A stretch of 6,407 nt of DNA from an uncultured Bacteroidales bacterium. Its GTDB lineage: Bacteria; Bacteroidota; Bacteroidia; Bacteroidales; UBA932. The notes beneath the pieces are model-generated. The model saw only the letters and a program-made list of their open reading frames with translations. It did no database searches and was not told the origin of the DNA. Shown here piece by piece: positions 1-6,276 of this stretch. Within the stretch, counting starts at the first letter, position 1. Each line of letters starts with the position of its first letter. The translations under genes and the position numbers were made by a program. The DNA is taken from positions 1-6,407 of the forward strand of contig CAMZCW010000135.1 in NCBI GenBank assembly GCA_947305045.1, read 5' to 3'.

Positions 1-1
1 G

Positions 2-83
2 TGCGGGTGAAGGGACTCGAACCCATACGCCGTAAGGCACCAGATCCTAAGTCTGGGTTGTCTACCAATTCCAACACACCCGC
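2..83 (-). tRNA. tRNA-Leu (anticodon UAG)
   Basis: On the minus strand this folds as a class II (long variable arm) tRNA. The acceptor stem is GCGGGTG (83-77) with CACCCGC (9-3), and the discriminator base A is at position 2. The anticodon stem CCAGA/TCTGG encloses the 7-base loop CTTAGGA, so the anticodon is TAG (49-47), which reads the leucine codon CUA and, by wobble, CUG. The variable arm is a short GCC/GGC hairpin, as expected for leucine. The T arm has loop TTCGAGT, with one apparent T-T mismatch in its stem. Only one base follows the discriminator before the window edge, so whether CCA is encoded cannot be seen. A separate promoter lies just upstream. Confidence 0.96.
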
Positions 84-92
84 ATGGGAATG

Positions 93-123
93 CAAAGGTA
101 AGGATTTGTTTTGATTCCGCAAA
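93..123 (-). promoter_or_regulatory. Bacteroidota-type promoter of tRNA-Leu
   Basis: The minus strand has a perfect -7 element TACCTTTG (100-93, consensus TAnnTTTG) and a -33 element TTTG (123-120) separated by 19 bases, within the 19-21 spacing known for the Bacteroidota housekeeping sigma factor. The -7 element ends 9 bases before the first tRNA base, which leaves a leader of only a few bases. The tRNA is therefore probably transcribed on its own rather than only by read-through from the gene ending at 215. Confidence 0.75.
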
Positions 124-214
124 AAACAATTGGAAGTGCGGGACAGAATCCCCGGCTTTGCATAGTTAAGCGGATACTTATTATTGTTGCTGGCAGGGCT
201 GCAAGCGGGCAAGG

Positions 215-1366
215 CTATTTTAGCCGATACAGGGTTTGACTGGCCAGCGACAGTTTCAGTTTAAACATGTTTTTTCCCTGGTAGAAAACAAGGTCCAGGG
301 TGGTGCCGTCGTTTTCAAAATAAAATGTGCGCAGTTCCTTGCCTTTGACGATGGGTTCGGCCCAAACGAGAAGGTATTCGCCGGAAGCTTTGGACTTGGC
401 CACCACGGCCAGATGGTCCCGTAACAGCACCTTGGCTACGGTATAACTTCTCCCTTTTTCCTTCCTGGCGGCCTGGAAAGCCTCTACCAGCGAAGCGTCT
501 TTGTCCAGCTTGCCAAAGGCCAGCTTGACCTGCTGGGCCGTGAGGGCCTTGGGATTGCGTTCCTGCCACCATTGGAGGGAGGCATCCGTGAGGGAATCGG
601 CCCGGGTCAGTTGGACCAGGGAGGGGTTTGTGCTAAAGCGCTGGACCAGCCAGGCCACTTCCGGCGTGAGGGTGAGCCCTTCCATAGCCTCCGGGCTCTG
701 GCCTTCCAGCCGCCCGTCCGGGAGCACCTTCCCGTAGAAAAGGGCCTGATACAGGATATCTTTCTCGGGGAGATACAAGGCCTCAACATATTCCGTAGGG
801 CCGTTATAATAGGCAAAATGCAGATAATTACGGCCGCCCGTTGGCGCCACCAGTTCGATGGGCCCGGCCAGGTCTGTAAACGGCAGGTCCGACAGGGTAT
901 AGTTTACCAGCGTACGGCCGCTGAAAAGGGTGCCGTCCTTTTCCAGGACGCGAAACTCCAGGTTGTCGGCCAGTACAAGAATATAATCCACATTGTCTTT
1001 GCGCCAGCCCACGGCATCCAGGCACTTCCCGGCCTTGGAGAGCGCCTCTTCATGGGGAATGGGCGAGGTGTTGTGCTGCTTGATACGGGCCTCCGCCAAT
1101 TTGCGGAAGTGAGACTCCGGATGTTCTTCCACAAAGGCTTTCACGCCTTTTGCGTCTTCGGGATTAAGTGCATAGAACAACAGCGAATCCCTGAGCCTGA
1201 GCACCTTTGGGGCATAGGCCGATTCCGGGAACTTGTCCATGAACTTTTCCGCCGCCTTCACGGTGGGCTTTTTGAGGAGTTTGGTGTACTGCGAGGTCTC
1301 CGCCTTGCTCTGCCCCAGCACCACCTGCGGCAGCAGCACCCATAACAGTAAAAGAATGCGTTTCAT
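215..1366 (-). CDS. Secreted protein of unknown function with N-terminal TPR-like helical repeats (383 aa)
   Basis: I do not recognise a named family. Residues 1-18 are a classical signal peptide (MKR, then a leucine-rich core, ending VVLG before Q19), so the mature protein should be periplasmic or envelope-associated; there is no lipobox cysteine. Residues 25-97 are helical and hold two similar units built around FPES (47-50) and HPES (82-85), resembling the half-TPR repeats of BamD/YbgF-like proteins. Residues 120-383 alternate short strands and turns (for example DYILVLADNLEFRVLEKDG and YLHFAYYNG), suggesting a beta-rich domain; no catalytic motif is evident. I chose the ATG at 1366 because it begins exactly at the signal peptide. 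The frame is open further upstream, but that adds 27 residues from a TTG codon and would bury the signal sequence. The gene is separated from prmA by a repeat-bearing gap and probably has its own weak promoter. Real coding: very likely; function: unknown. Confidence 0.88.
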   Translation of the reverse strand: MKRILLLLWVLLPQVVLGQSKAETSQYTKLLKKPTVKAAEKFMDKFPESAYAPKVLRLRDSLLFYALNPEDAKGVKAFVEEHPESHFRKLAEARIKQHNTSPIPHEEALSKAGKCLDAVGWRKDNVDYILVLADNLEFRVLEKDGTLFSGRTLVNYTLSDLPFTDLAGPIELVAPTGGRNYLHFAYYNGPTEYVEALYLPEKDILYQALFYGKVLPDGRLEGQSPEAMEGLTLTPEVAWLVQRFSTNPSLVQLTRADSLTDASLQWWQERNPKALTAQQVKLAFGKLDKDASLVEAFQAARKEKGRSYTVAKVLLRDHLAVVAKSKASGEYLLVWAEPIVKGKELRTFYFENDGTTLDLVFYQGKNMFKLKLSLASQTLYRLK

Positions 1367-1370
1367 GCCG

Positions 1371-1378
1371 TAAATATA
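1371..1378 (-). promoter_or_regulatory. Possible degenerate -7 element before the secreted-protein gene
   Basis: TATATTTA on the minus strand matches TAnnTTTG at all but the last base and ends 4 bases before the ATG at 1366, nearly the same geometry as the AsmA gene's promoter. No TTG is visible at the -33 spacing, so this is a weak call. Confidence 0.25.
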
Positions 1379-1482
1379 GTGAAAAAATGTCATCCCTGTG
1401 CCACTCTCAGGGCTCCAATAAGGCTCAGAGGAAGTTTTGATTTGCAAAAGATTATTTCCGATTGCTCTCTCAGCACGGACCT

Positions 1483-1566
1483 GCGCACGAAATGACCCAA
1501 ACTTGTGCGGAAGATGATGCTACAGCCTAGGGCAGCGCACGGATTGGCCCGTTTTTGTGCGGAGGA
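1483..1566. repeat. Two diverged direct copies of a CGCAC-N16-GTGCG hairpin unit
   Basis: 1483-1514 and 1535-1566 align without gaps at 24 of 32 positions, with a period of 52 bases. Each copy contains the inverted pair CGCAC / GTGCG (1484-1488 with 1505-1509; 1536-1540 with 1557-1561) separated by exactly 16 bases, and both 16-base spacers share a central CCC. The arms are better conserved than the spacers, as expected if the dyad is what matters. I do not know this repeat family; it may be an operator pair, a REP-like element, or the ends of a small non-autonomous element. Confidence 0.6.
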
Positions 1567-1577
1567 GTAGGCTATAG
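1520..1577. other. 58-base nested inverted repeat
   Basis: Outer arms CTACAGCCTA (1520-1529) and TAGGCTATAG (1568-1577) are complementary over 10 bases, with one non-Watson-Crick position that is G-U in minus-strand RNA. Inside, symmetrical 6-base unpaired segments on each side lead to the 5-bp CGCAC/GTGCG stem and a 16-base loop. The symmetry suggests either an RNA structure in the transcript leaving prmA or a dyad bound by a protein. No T-run follows on either strand, so it is not a classical intrinsic terminator. Confidence 0.5.
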
Positions 1578-1580
1578 GAC

Positions 1581-1598
1581 GGGCTGGCCAGTCAACCC
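1581..1598 (-). terminator. Possible hairpin at the end of the AsmA-prmA operon, no U-tract
   Basis: In minus-strand RNA, GGGTTG pairs with CAGCCC (6 bp with one G-U) around a 6-base loop, beginning 7 bases after the stop codon at 1606. The position suits transcript end formation or 3' end protection of the upstream operon. There is no following T-run, so an intrinsic terminator is not proven. Confidence 0.3.
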
Positions 1599-1605
1599 CA
1601 TAGTC

Positions 1606-1716
1606 CTAATAAACGTACTGCTCCACGTAGGCCATTACCTCTTCTCGGAGGGAGGGCGGGCACAGCGTGGGGTCGTTCAGGTAGGGACCGTGCATGCCCA
1701 GGGGATTGAGGACCAT
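1606..1716 (-). CDS. Candidate 36-aa small protein or C-terminal gene remnant downstream of prmA
   Basis: Starting 21 bases after the prmA stop codon, and in the same frame, an ATG (1716) opens 36 codons ending at TAG (1608-1606). A GTG at 1734 would give 42 residues. Over those 42 codons, 35 third positions are G or C, matching the coding style of prmA and unlike the DNA that follows. The peptide begins MVLNPLGMHGPYLND and ends with an amphipathic helix-like segment, REEVMAYVEQYVY. It has no signal peptide or membrane segment and one cysteine. I do not recognise a family. It could be a genuine small protein co-translated with prmA, or the 3' end of a gene whose 5' part was lost; the compact aromatic/charged tail looks like a protein C-terminus. 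There is no Shine-Dalgarno sequence, which is normal in this phylum. Confidence 0.4.
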   Translation of the reverse strand: MVLNPLGMHGPYLNDPTLCPPSLREEVMAYVEQYVY

Positions 1717-1737
1717 CTTCACGTTGGGGCCCACCGA

Positions 1738-2586
1738 TTACGCTTTGGCAAATTCCAGACAGGCCCAGTCTTCGCGCTCCGAGGAACCCTCAAAACGCAG
1801 CCCCAGTGCCTCTGCGGCCTCACGGACGGCAGGAATATCGGCCGTATAAAAGCCGCTGAGAAGCAGCCGTCCACCCCGGCGCAGCGAGCGGAAATAGGTG
1901 GGCAGGTCCTCCAGAATAATGTTTCGGTGAATATTGGCCAGCAGGACGTCATATGTGCCCATTTGCAGGAGAGAGGCATCTCCACAGGCTACCTCCACGC
2001 GCGAGCCCACGCGGTTCCAGTGCGCGTTGCCCCAGGCGCTCCGGGCAGCCACGGCGTCAATGTCCACGGCAAACACCTTCCGTGCGCCCATTTTGGCCGC
2101 CAGAATGGCCAGCACGGCCGTTCCGCAGCCCATATCCACTACCGAATGCCCGCGAATCACGCTCTCCAGCCCCAGCATGCGCTGCATCATCATGTAGGTG
2201 GTTTGGTGGTAGCCGGTGCCAAAGGCCATTTGCGGGTCTATCCAGATGTTAAATCGCGTACGGGGCACGTTCTCGTTGAATTGGGCCTTGATGGTGACCT
2301 TGCCGTCCACCACGATGGGCCGGAATTCCTGCTCCCAGGCCTGGTTCCAGTTACGTCCCTGCACCGGCACGGCCTTAAATTCCACGGCCGCAGGGTACCC
2401 GCTCAGAATGACCTTGACGTCTGAGGGCCGATACTCCGTGGTTTGAATATAGCATTTGAGGAAAGGCTCTTCCGTGACGAAGGAGTCAAAGGGCAGTTCG
2501 GAGAGTTCGGCCGTGAGAATCTCGGCCATCTCCTCGGTGTAGGGGTCCAGGCGGACCGACACTTCCAGGTATTCAAAGGTATTCAT
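1738..2586 (-). CDS. prmA: Ribosomal protein L11 methyltransferase
   Basis: PrmA is a cytoplasmic SAM-dependent enzyme that trimethylates lysines and the N-terminus of ribosomal protein L11. The 282-residue length is normal for the family. Residues 1-100 match the substrate-recognition region. The family signature is present as DPQMAFGTGYHQTT (117-130; the usual form has PGMAFGTGTHPTT). The SAM-binding Rossmann fold follows: motif I VVDMGCGTA (149-157), acidic ribose-binding residues in VDID (174-177), and the motif IV region LLANIHRNI (215-223) with the expected Asn218. The C-terminus (DWACLEFAKA) is the usual final strand, so the protein is complete. Substitutions in the signature (Q119 for Gly, Y126 for Thr, Q128 for Pro) are modest. 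Its ATG overlaps the stop of the AsmA-like gene as ATGA, implying translational coupling and transcription from the promoter at 6110-6140. No promoter is evident directly upstream. Confidence 0.96.
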   Translation of the reverse strand: MNTFEYLEVSVRLDPYTEEMAEILTAELSELPFDSFVTEEPFLKCYIQTTEYRPSDVKVILSGYPAAVEFKAVPVQGRNWNQAWEQEFRPIVVDGKVTIKAQFNENVPRTRFNIWIDPQMAFGTGYHQTTYMMMQRMLGLESVIRGHSVVDMGCGTAVLAILAAKMGARKVFAVDIDAVAARSAWGNAHWNRVGSRVEVACGDASLLQMGTYDVLLANIHRNIILEDLPTYFRSLRRGGRLLLSGFYTADIPAVREAAEALGLRFEGSSEREDWACLEFAKA

Positions 2587-5500
2587 CGGACGAGTTGCAA
2601 AACATCTTGTTTGATGGCCTCGCGGCGGACGCTTACATGTTCCAGTACATTCTTCTGCAGGGTAGCCAGGTCTTGCACCTGCTGCTCCAGTACCTGCTCC
2701 GGAAGGGTTTCCGCAGCGGCGGTTTCGGTAGCGTCTGCGGGCTTTTCACCGGTAGGAACTTCCGCCGTCCAGTACTGCCCGGTGCGGTTCTCCTGCAGGG
2801 CTTTCTCCACGCCAATCTCAAAGATATTGTGGATGGCGGCCACCAGGCTGTACTGCGCCTTGTCCAACTGCTTGGTAAATACCGGCACGTTGGCATTGCG
2901 GTAGCGCGCTTTCCCCATCCCGTAATGGATGTGGTCGAAGTCTTCTCCCCAGGCGTTGAGCCCGAATTTCACCAGCAGCGGCGAGCGAATCACGGAAATA
3001 TGGTAGTTGAACGCGTTGTCCAGCCGCTGTGTGCCGCTGGCCGCCAGTTGGTACCGGTCCACATCCAGCACAAACGGGAACACCTCCAGCACATTGTTCT
3101 GCACAATGCCCGTTACGGCCATGTTGTCAATGCGCGCCTTCTGCTTGTCCTTGAACATCAGGAGTTTGGCAATCTTGGTGAACTCCTTGCTGTCCTTGAG
3201 TGTCAGGTCCTTTCCGGAAATGCGCATCACTCCGTCCACGGACGGTTTCACCAGATTCATGAGCGTGTCGATATCCGTCGTTGCGGCCAGTTCGCAGTCC
3301 AGGTCTCCGGCAAAGGAGGTAAGCATGGGCATGAGCGTATCTACAGACGGGAACAGGGTAATCACCTTTTCCGCCGTAATATCCACCAGGTTCAGGTCGA
3401 ATCCGGCCTTGATATCCTGCTTGGAGCGCGTTGCATAGAACCCTTCGAAGTAAATATCGCCCATGTTGGATGCCGCTACGGCGTTGGTTACCTGCAGCGT
3501 CCGTTGGCGCATAGCTACGTCCATCGACGCCCAGTTCACCAGGAGGCTGTCGTATTTGATCCCGGTCGATTCCAGGGTAAAATCCACTTCCAGGTTTCCC
3601 GGAATGACGATGAGCTTGCTTGCGGCGCTGTCCGGCAGTTCCGCGGCGTTTACGCTTGCTTCGATGGCCTCGTCCGACATCCTGGCCGCCGGTTGGTAGG
3701 TGGAGTAATACGCATAAGCGCGCATTAACTCATTGACGTCGATGTACTTACTTTGGACATCGGCCTTCAGTTTGAGCCGGCTGCGCCCCCTGCCGATGAG
3801 CGCCCGCCGAAGGCCCGTGAGCCGTGCTTGGGCGCTGAGGTCCGATGCGCCGGCCTGGACTGTAAGGCTCTTGAGGTCCAGCGTGTCGTTGTCAAACGAG
3901 CCTTGAACACCGCTCAGGCGTGTTCTCAGCGGGAAGGCCGGCATAAAGATTCGTCCGCCTTCCATGGCCAGGTTGCCGTTGAGGTCCCAGTTGCGCACAT
4001 AGTTACGGATGCCTTCGCCCAGGTTGAGACGAATGTCCGAGGCGGCAAAATCGTCCGCCTTGACAGGCGCGCCGGGAGGTCTTCTGCGCCGTAGGCTATC
4101 CCGCGGGAACACCTTGCGCTGGTGTTTTTGTGCGCCGATATCAAACTTTACGTCCCGCAGCGCGTACATGTTTTCTCCCAGCCGAGCCCGCAGGCGGCCG
4201 CTCTTGGAGGTAAGCCGCAGGTGAGGGGCGGGCCGCATCTGCGACGCCGGCGTCACGCGGAAGGTTTCCACATTGTCTTTGAGGCCGATACTCATGCCTT
4301 CTGCATCCCGCAGGCGCAGGCTGCCTACTTTTACCAGGCCCATGAGCGGAGTGAGCTGCTTCCCGCCTTTGAGGATATCGGCCGAATTTTGCATGAGGAC
4401 CGTGAACTTGCCCCCGCGGATGAACATTTGCTCACCCATGCTGGCGTCCAGGGTATCGGCATGGACTTTTAATGCCAGCACCCGTGCACCTTCACGGATG
4501 TTTTTGTCAATTTTGTTGCCCTTGGTGGCCAGGTTCACCTCCAGTTTGGGCAGTTGGGCCTGGATGGTGTCCATCTGCACGCTCAGGTCCGTGGCGGTGA
4601 GGTCTGCGTTGATTTCTGCTGCGCCGATATGCACCATGTCCAGCTGCGAAAGGCGGGCTTTGGCGCTGAGCGTAGCGTCAATGGTGCCGCTGGCGTCGAT
4701 CCCCTCCGTAAAAGCCTGTGCCAGGGAGTCTGCCCGGGCGCGGATACGGCCGCTTACGGCCAGCGCAGGGTCTTTGCCGAGCAAGTCCCTGGCGCTGCCC
4801 TTGAGGTTAAGATGGGCGCCGTAGATATCGACCATCAATTTATGCAGGGTGGCGTTCACCAGCGGTACCTGACCATTGCCGTAGGTGCCTTTGGCAGAGG
4901 CATCCAGACTCAGCACTGCATTGGTTTTCAGGTTTTTAAGGACCGGGAAATTGTTCTCGTATTCGCGGAGGGTGCGGCCCAGCGGAAAGTCCGTAGTGCT
5001 GGCGCTGAGGTCTATGTCCAGATTGCCGTTGGCGCGGTACCACACCTCTCCTTTGGCCTGCAGGTTCAGGGCCGATACGGCCAGGTTCAGTTCATGGATG
5101 TTCGCGCCCATTTCCTTGGGCGCAGCTTGCTCCAGCGTAGCGTCTGCGTCCAGGTGGATGGGCACTTTGAGGCGGCCGAAATCCTCTGTGCGAAGGTGGG
5201 TCCGGGCATCCAGTTCAAATTGGACCCGGCAGTCCTGGGCGTTGATGCGCAGGCGTTCAAGGGCCAGGGCGACGGTGTCCGCAGGAAGACGTCCGGAGAC
5301 AAAGAGAGAGTCTATCGCAAGCTGGGTCCGGGCATACTTGAGGTTCTCGGTTTCCAGATTGCCGTCCAGTTGCAGGCGGCGCATGGTGAACAGGCCGTGC
5401 AGGGTGTCTGCCGGATCTGTAAACACAATGAAGGGACGGTCTGTCAGGTGGATTTCCCGCAGTTTGATGGGCGGGAGCGGCTTAGCCGTGCTGTCTTTAT

Positions 5501-6104
5501 CTGCAGTTGTGTTAGCGCCCCCGAGGGGGAGGATATCCCAGTTGGCCGCCGTGGAGTCAAAATAGTGGGCAAAGATGCGGGGACGCGTGAGGGTAAGGCT
5601 GTGGATATGGATGGTTCCCCCGAGCAGCGCCACATAGTTGAGTTCCACATCCAAGTGCCTGAAACTGGCCAGGGTATCCTGCCTGGCTTGCCCGTCCCGC
5701 CCGTCCTTCCCGGCTTGACCGGGAATCTCGTCCTTGCCGTCTCTCCCGTCATTCCCGGCTTGACCGGGAATCTCGGGTCTCTGCCACCCGGCCCTCATAA
5801 GGCTGAACCGGCGGCTGCTCTCCGTGAACAGGCTGTCATACCTTTCGTACCGACTATGCGGATAGGTGATAGAAAAATCCCTGGCCTCCAAGTGCAGGAA
5901 AGGAAAACTCTTGATAACGTGTGCTTTAACCTCGCTGAAATGCACTTCCCCCTCCACATAGTCCGCCGCCACCCGGTTCACGATGCTCGTGAGCACCTTA
6001 GGCCGCAGGATCACCTGCAGCGTAACCAGCACCAGTAAGACCAGTCCCAGCACGGAGCCCAGTGTCCACAGCAACCCATTCCGTATGCGTTTCCACGTTT
6101 TCAT
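2583..6104 (-). CDS. AsmA-family envelope biogenesis protein (1173 aa, single N-terminal membrane anchor)
   Basis: Members of the AsmA/TamB-like group are large proteins anchored in the inner membrane by one N-terminal helix, with a long periplasmic body of repeating beta-strands; they are linked to phospholipid transport and outer-membrane assembly. Here a basic start (MKTWKRIRNG) precedes a membrane helix at residues 11-33. RPKVLTSIVNRV with GEVHFSEVKAHVIKSFPFLHLEA (34-74) is the typical AsmA opening. Hundreds of residues of beta-rich repeats follow (for example 'ISGKDLTLKDS' and 'LNLQAKGEVWY'). About 931-1114 is the conserved AsmA C-terminal domain, then an Ala/Thr/Glu linker (about 1115-1134) and a predicted coiled coil to the end. 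Residues 111-140 are an odd insert (EIPGQAGNDGRDGKD repeated) created by a palindromic DNA repeat. I chose the ATG at 6104 because the promoter's -7 element overlaps the upstream in-frame ATG at 6122, and the longest frame begins with a TTG that is itself the -33 element. The exact substrate is unknown. Confidence 0.93.
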   Translation of the reverse strand: MKTWKRIRNGLLWTLGSVLGLVLLVLVTLQVILRPKVLTSIVNRVAADYVEGEVHFSEVKAHVIKSFPFLHLEARDFSITYPHSRYERYDSLFTESSRRFSLMRAGWQRPEIPGQAGNDGRDGKDEIPGQAGKDGRDGQARQDTLASFRHLDVELNYVALLGGTIHIHSLTLTRPRIFAHYFDSTAANWDILPLGGANTTADKDSTAKPLPPIKLREIHLTDRPFIVFTDPADTLHGLFTMRRLQLDGNLETENLKYARTQLAIDSLFVSGRLPADTVALALERLRINAQDCRVQFELDARTHLRTEDFGRLKVPIHLDADATLEQAAPKEMGANIHELNLAVSALNLQAKGEVWYRANGNLDIDLSASTTDFPLGRTLREYENNFPVLKNLKTNAVLSLDASAKGTYGNGQVPLVNATLHKLMVDIYGAHLNLKGSARDLLGKDPALAVSGRIRARADSLAQAFTEGIDASGTIDATLSAKARLSQLDMVHIGAAEINADLTATDLSVQMDTIQAQLPKLEVNLATKGNKIDKNIREGARVLALKVHADTLDASMGEQMFIRGGKFTVLMQNSADILKGGKQLTPLMGLVKVGSLRLRDAEGMSIGLKDNVETFRVTPASQMRPAPHLRLTSKSGRLRARLGENMYALRDVKFDIGAQKHQRKVFPRDSLRRRRPPGAPVKADDFAASDIRLNLGEGIRNYVRNWDLNGNLAMEGGRIFMPAFPLRTRLSGVQGSFDNDTLDLKSLTVQAGASDLSAQARLTGLRRALIGRGRSRLKLKADVQSKYIDVNELMRAYAYYSTYQPAARMSDEAIEASVNAAELPDSAASKLIVIPGNLEVDFTLESTGIKYDSLLVNWASMDVAMRQRTLQVTNAVAASNMGDIYFEGFYATRSKQDIKAGFDLNLVDITAEKVITLFPSVDTLMPMLTSFAGDLDCELAATTDIDTLMNLVKPSVDGVMRISGKDLTLKDSKEFTKIAKLLMFKDKQKARIDNMAVTGIVQNNVLEVFPFVLDVDRYQLAASGTQRLDNAFNYHISVIRSPLLVKFGLNAWGEDFDHIHYGMGKARYRNANVPVFTKQLDKAQYSLVAAIHNIFEIGVEKALQENRTGQYWTAEVPTGEKPADATETAAAETLPEQVLEQQVQDLATLQKNVLEHVSVRREAIKQDVLQLVR
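5685..5774 (-). repeat. Tandem in-frame palindromic repeat inside the AsmA-like gene (two 45-bp units)
   Basis: Two 45-bp units each contain the perfect palindrome TTCCCGG-CTTGA-CCGGGAA or a near copy: 5752-5770 is perfect, and 5707-5725 is identical to it. A third, decayed core (ggcttg at 5685-5690) lies 27 bases away. Both spacings are multiples of three, so the frame is kept and the protein gains EIPGQAGNDGRDGKD plus EIPGQAGKDGRDGQA (residues 111-140). The insert falls between the N-terminal AsmA segment and 'DTLASFRHLDVELNY', where the surrounding sequence looks like a loop. A palindrome of this form is familiar as an intergenic REP-like repeat in many bacterial genomes. Its presence in a coding sequence recalls the Rickettsia palindromic elements. 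Confidence 0.8.
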
Positions 6105-6109
6105 CCTTA

Positions 6110-6140
6110 CAAAGTTAATCATTCTCCCTGAACTGAACAA
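6110..6140 (-). promoter_or_regulatory. Bacteroidota-type promoter of the AsmA-prmA operon
   Basis: The minus strand has a perfect -7 element TAACTTTG (6117-6110) and a -33 TTG (6140-6138) separated by 20 bases, the canonical spacing. Only 5 bases separate the -7 element from the ATG at 6104, so the transcript would start at or within a base or two of the start codon, i.e. leaderless or nearly so. This also fixes the start codon of the AsmA-like gene. Confidence 0.7.
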
Positions 6141-6147
6141 CCCCTTT

Positions 6148-6246
6148 TCCTCCCATTCTTCTCATTCCTCCCATTCTTCTCATTCCTCCCATTCTTCTCA
6201 TTCCTCCCATTCCTCCCATTCCTCCCATTCTTCTCATTCCTCCCAT
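6148..6246. repeat. 9-bp minisatellite, eleven units, upstream of the AsmA promoter
   Basis: Eleven uninterrupted 9-bp units of two kinds, A (TCCTCCCAT) and B (TCTTCTCAT), run in the order ABABABAAABA; a decayed twelfth (tcctctcca) follows at 6247-6255. The two kinds differ at three positions. On the minus strand each unit is purine-rich (ATGGGAGGA or ATGAGAAGA), with a single T per unit. The array ends 7 bases before the -33 element of the AsmA-prmA promoter. The frame is open through it because the unit is a multiple of three, but I see no reason to call a protein here. Confidence 0.92.
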
Positions 6247-6276
6247 TCCTCTCCAGTCCCCCCTGCTTTCGAAGAT

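Noticed and set aside
140..152. Possible terminator hairpin GGGA-TTCTG-TCCC on the minus strand after the secreted-protein gene
   Set aside because: The stem is only 4 bp (plus one bulged pair), and the T-run (126-121) is 13 bases away and better explained as part of the tRNA promoter's -33 element.
1367..1447. N-terminal extension of the secreted protein by 27 residues
   Set aside because: It would start at TTG, and the extension has no signal-peptide character while the downstream ATG starts a textbook signal peptide.
5685..5774. A true collagen-like domain in the AsmA-like protein
   Set aside because: The Gly-X-Y pattern covers only about ten triplets and is fully explained by translation of two copies of a palindromic DNA repeat.
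4554..6038. Long open frame (494 codons) on the plus strand opposite the AsmA-like gene, with similar ones at 2595-3728, 1555-2424 and 572-1345
   Set aside because: These are antisense shadows produced by the high G/C third positions of the minus-strand genes. Their translations are rich in His, Gln and Arg, with no recognisable domains, signal peptides or promoters.
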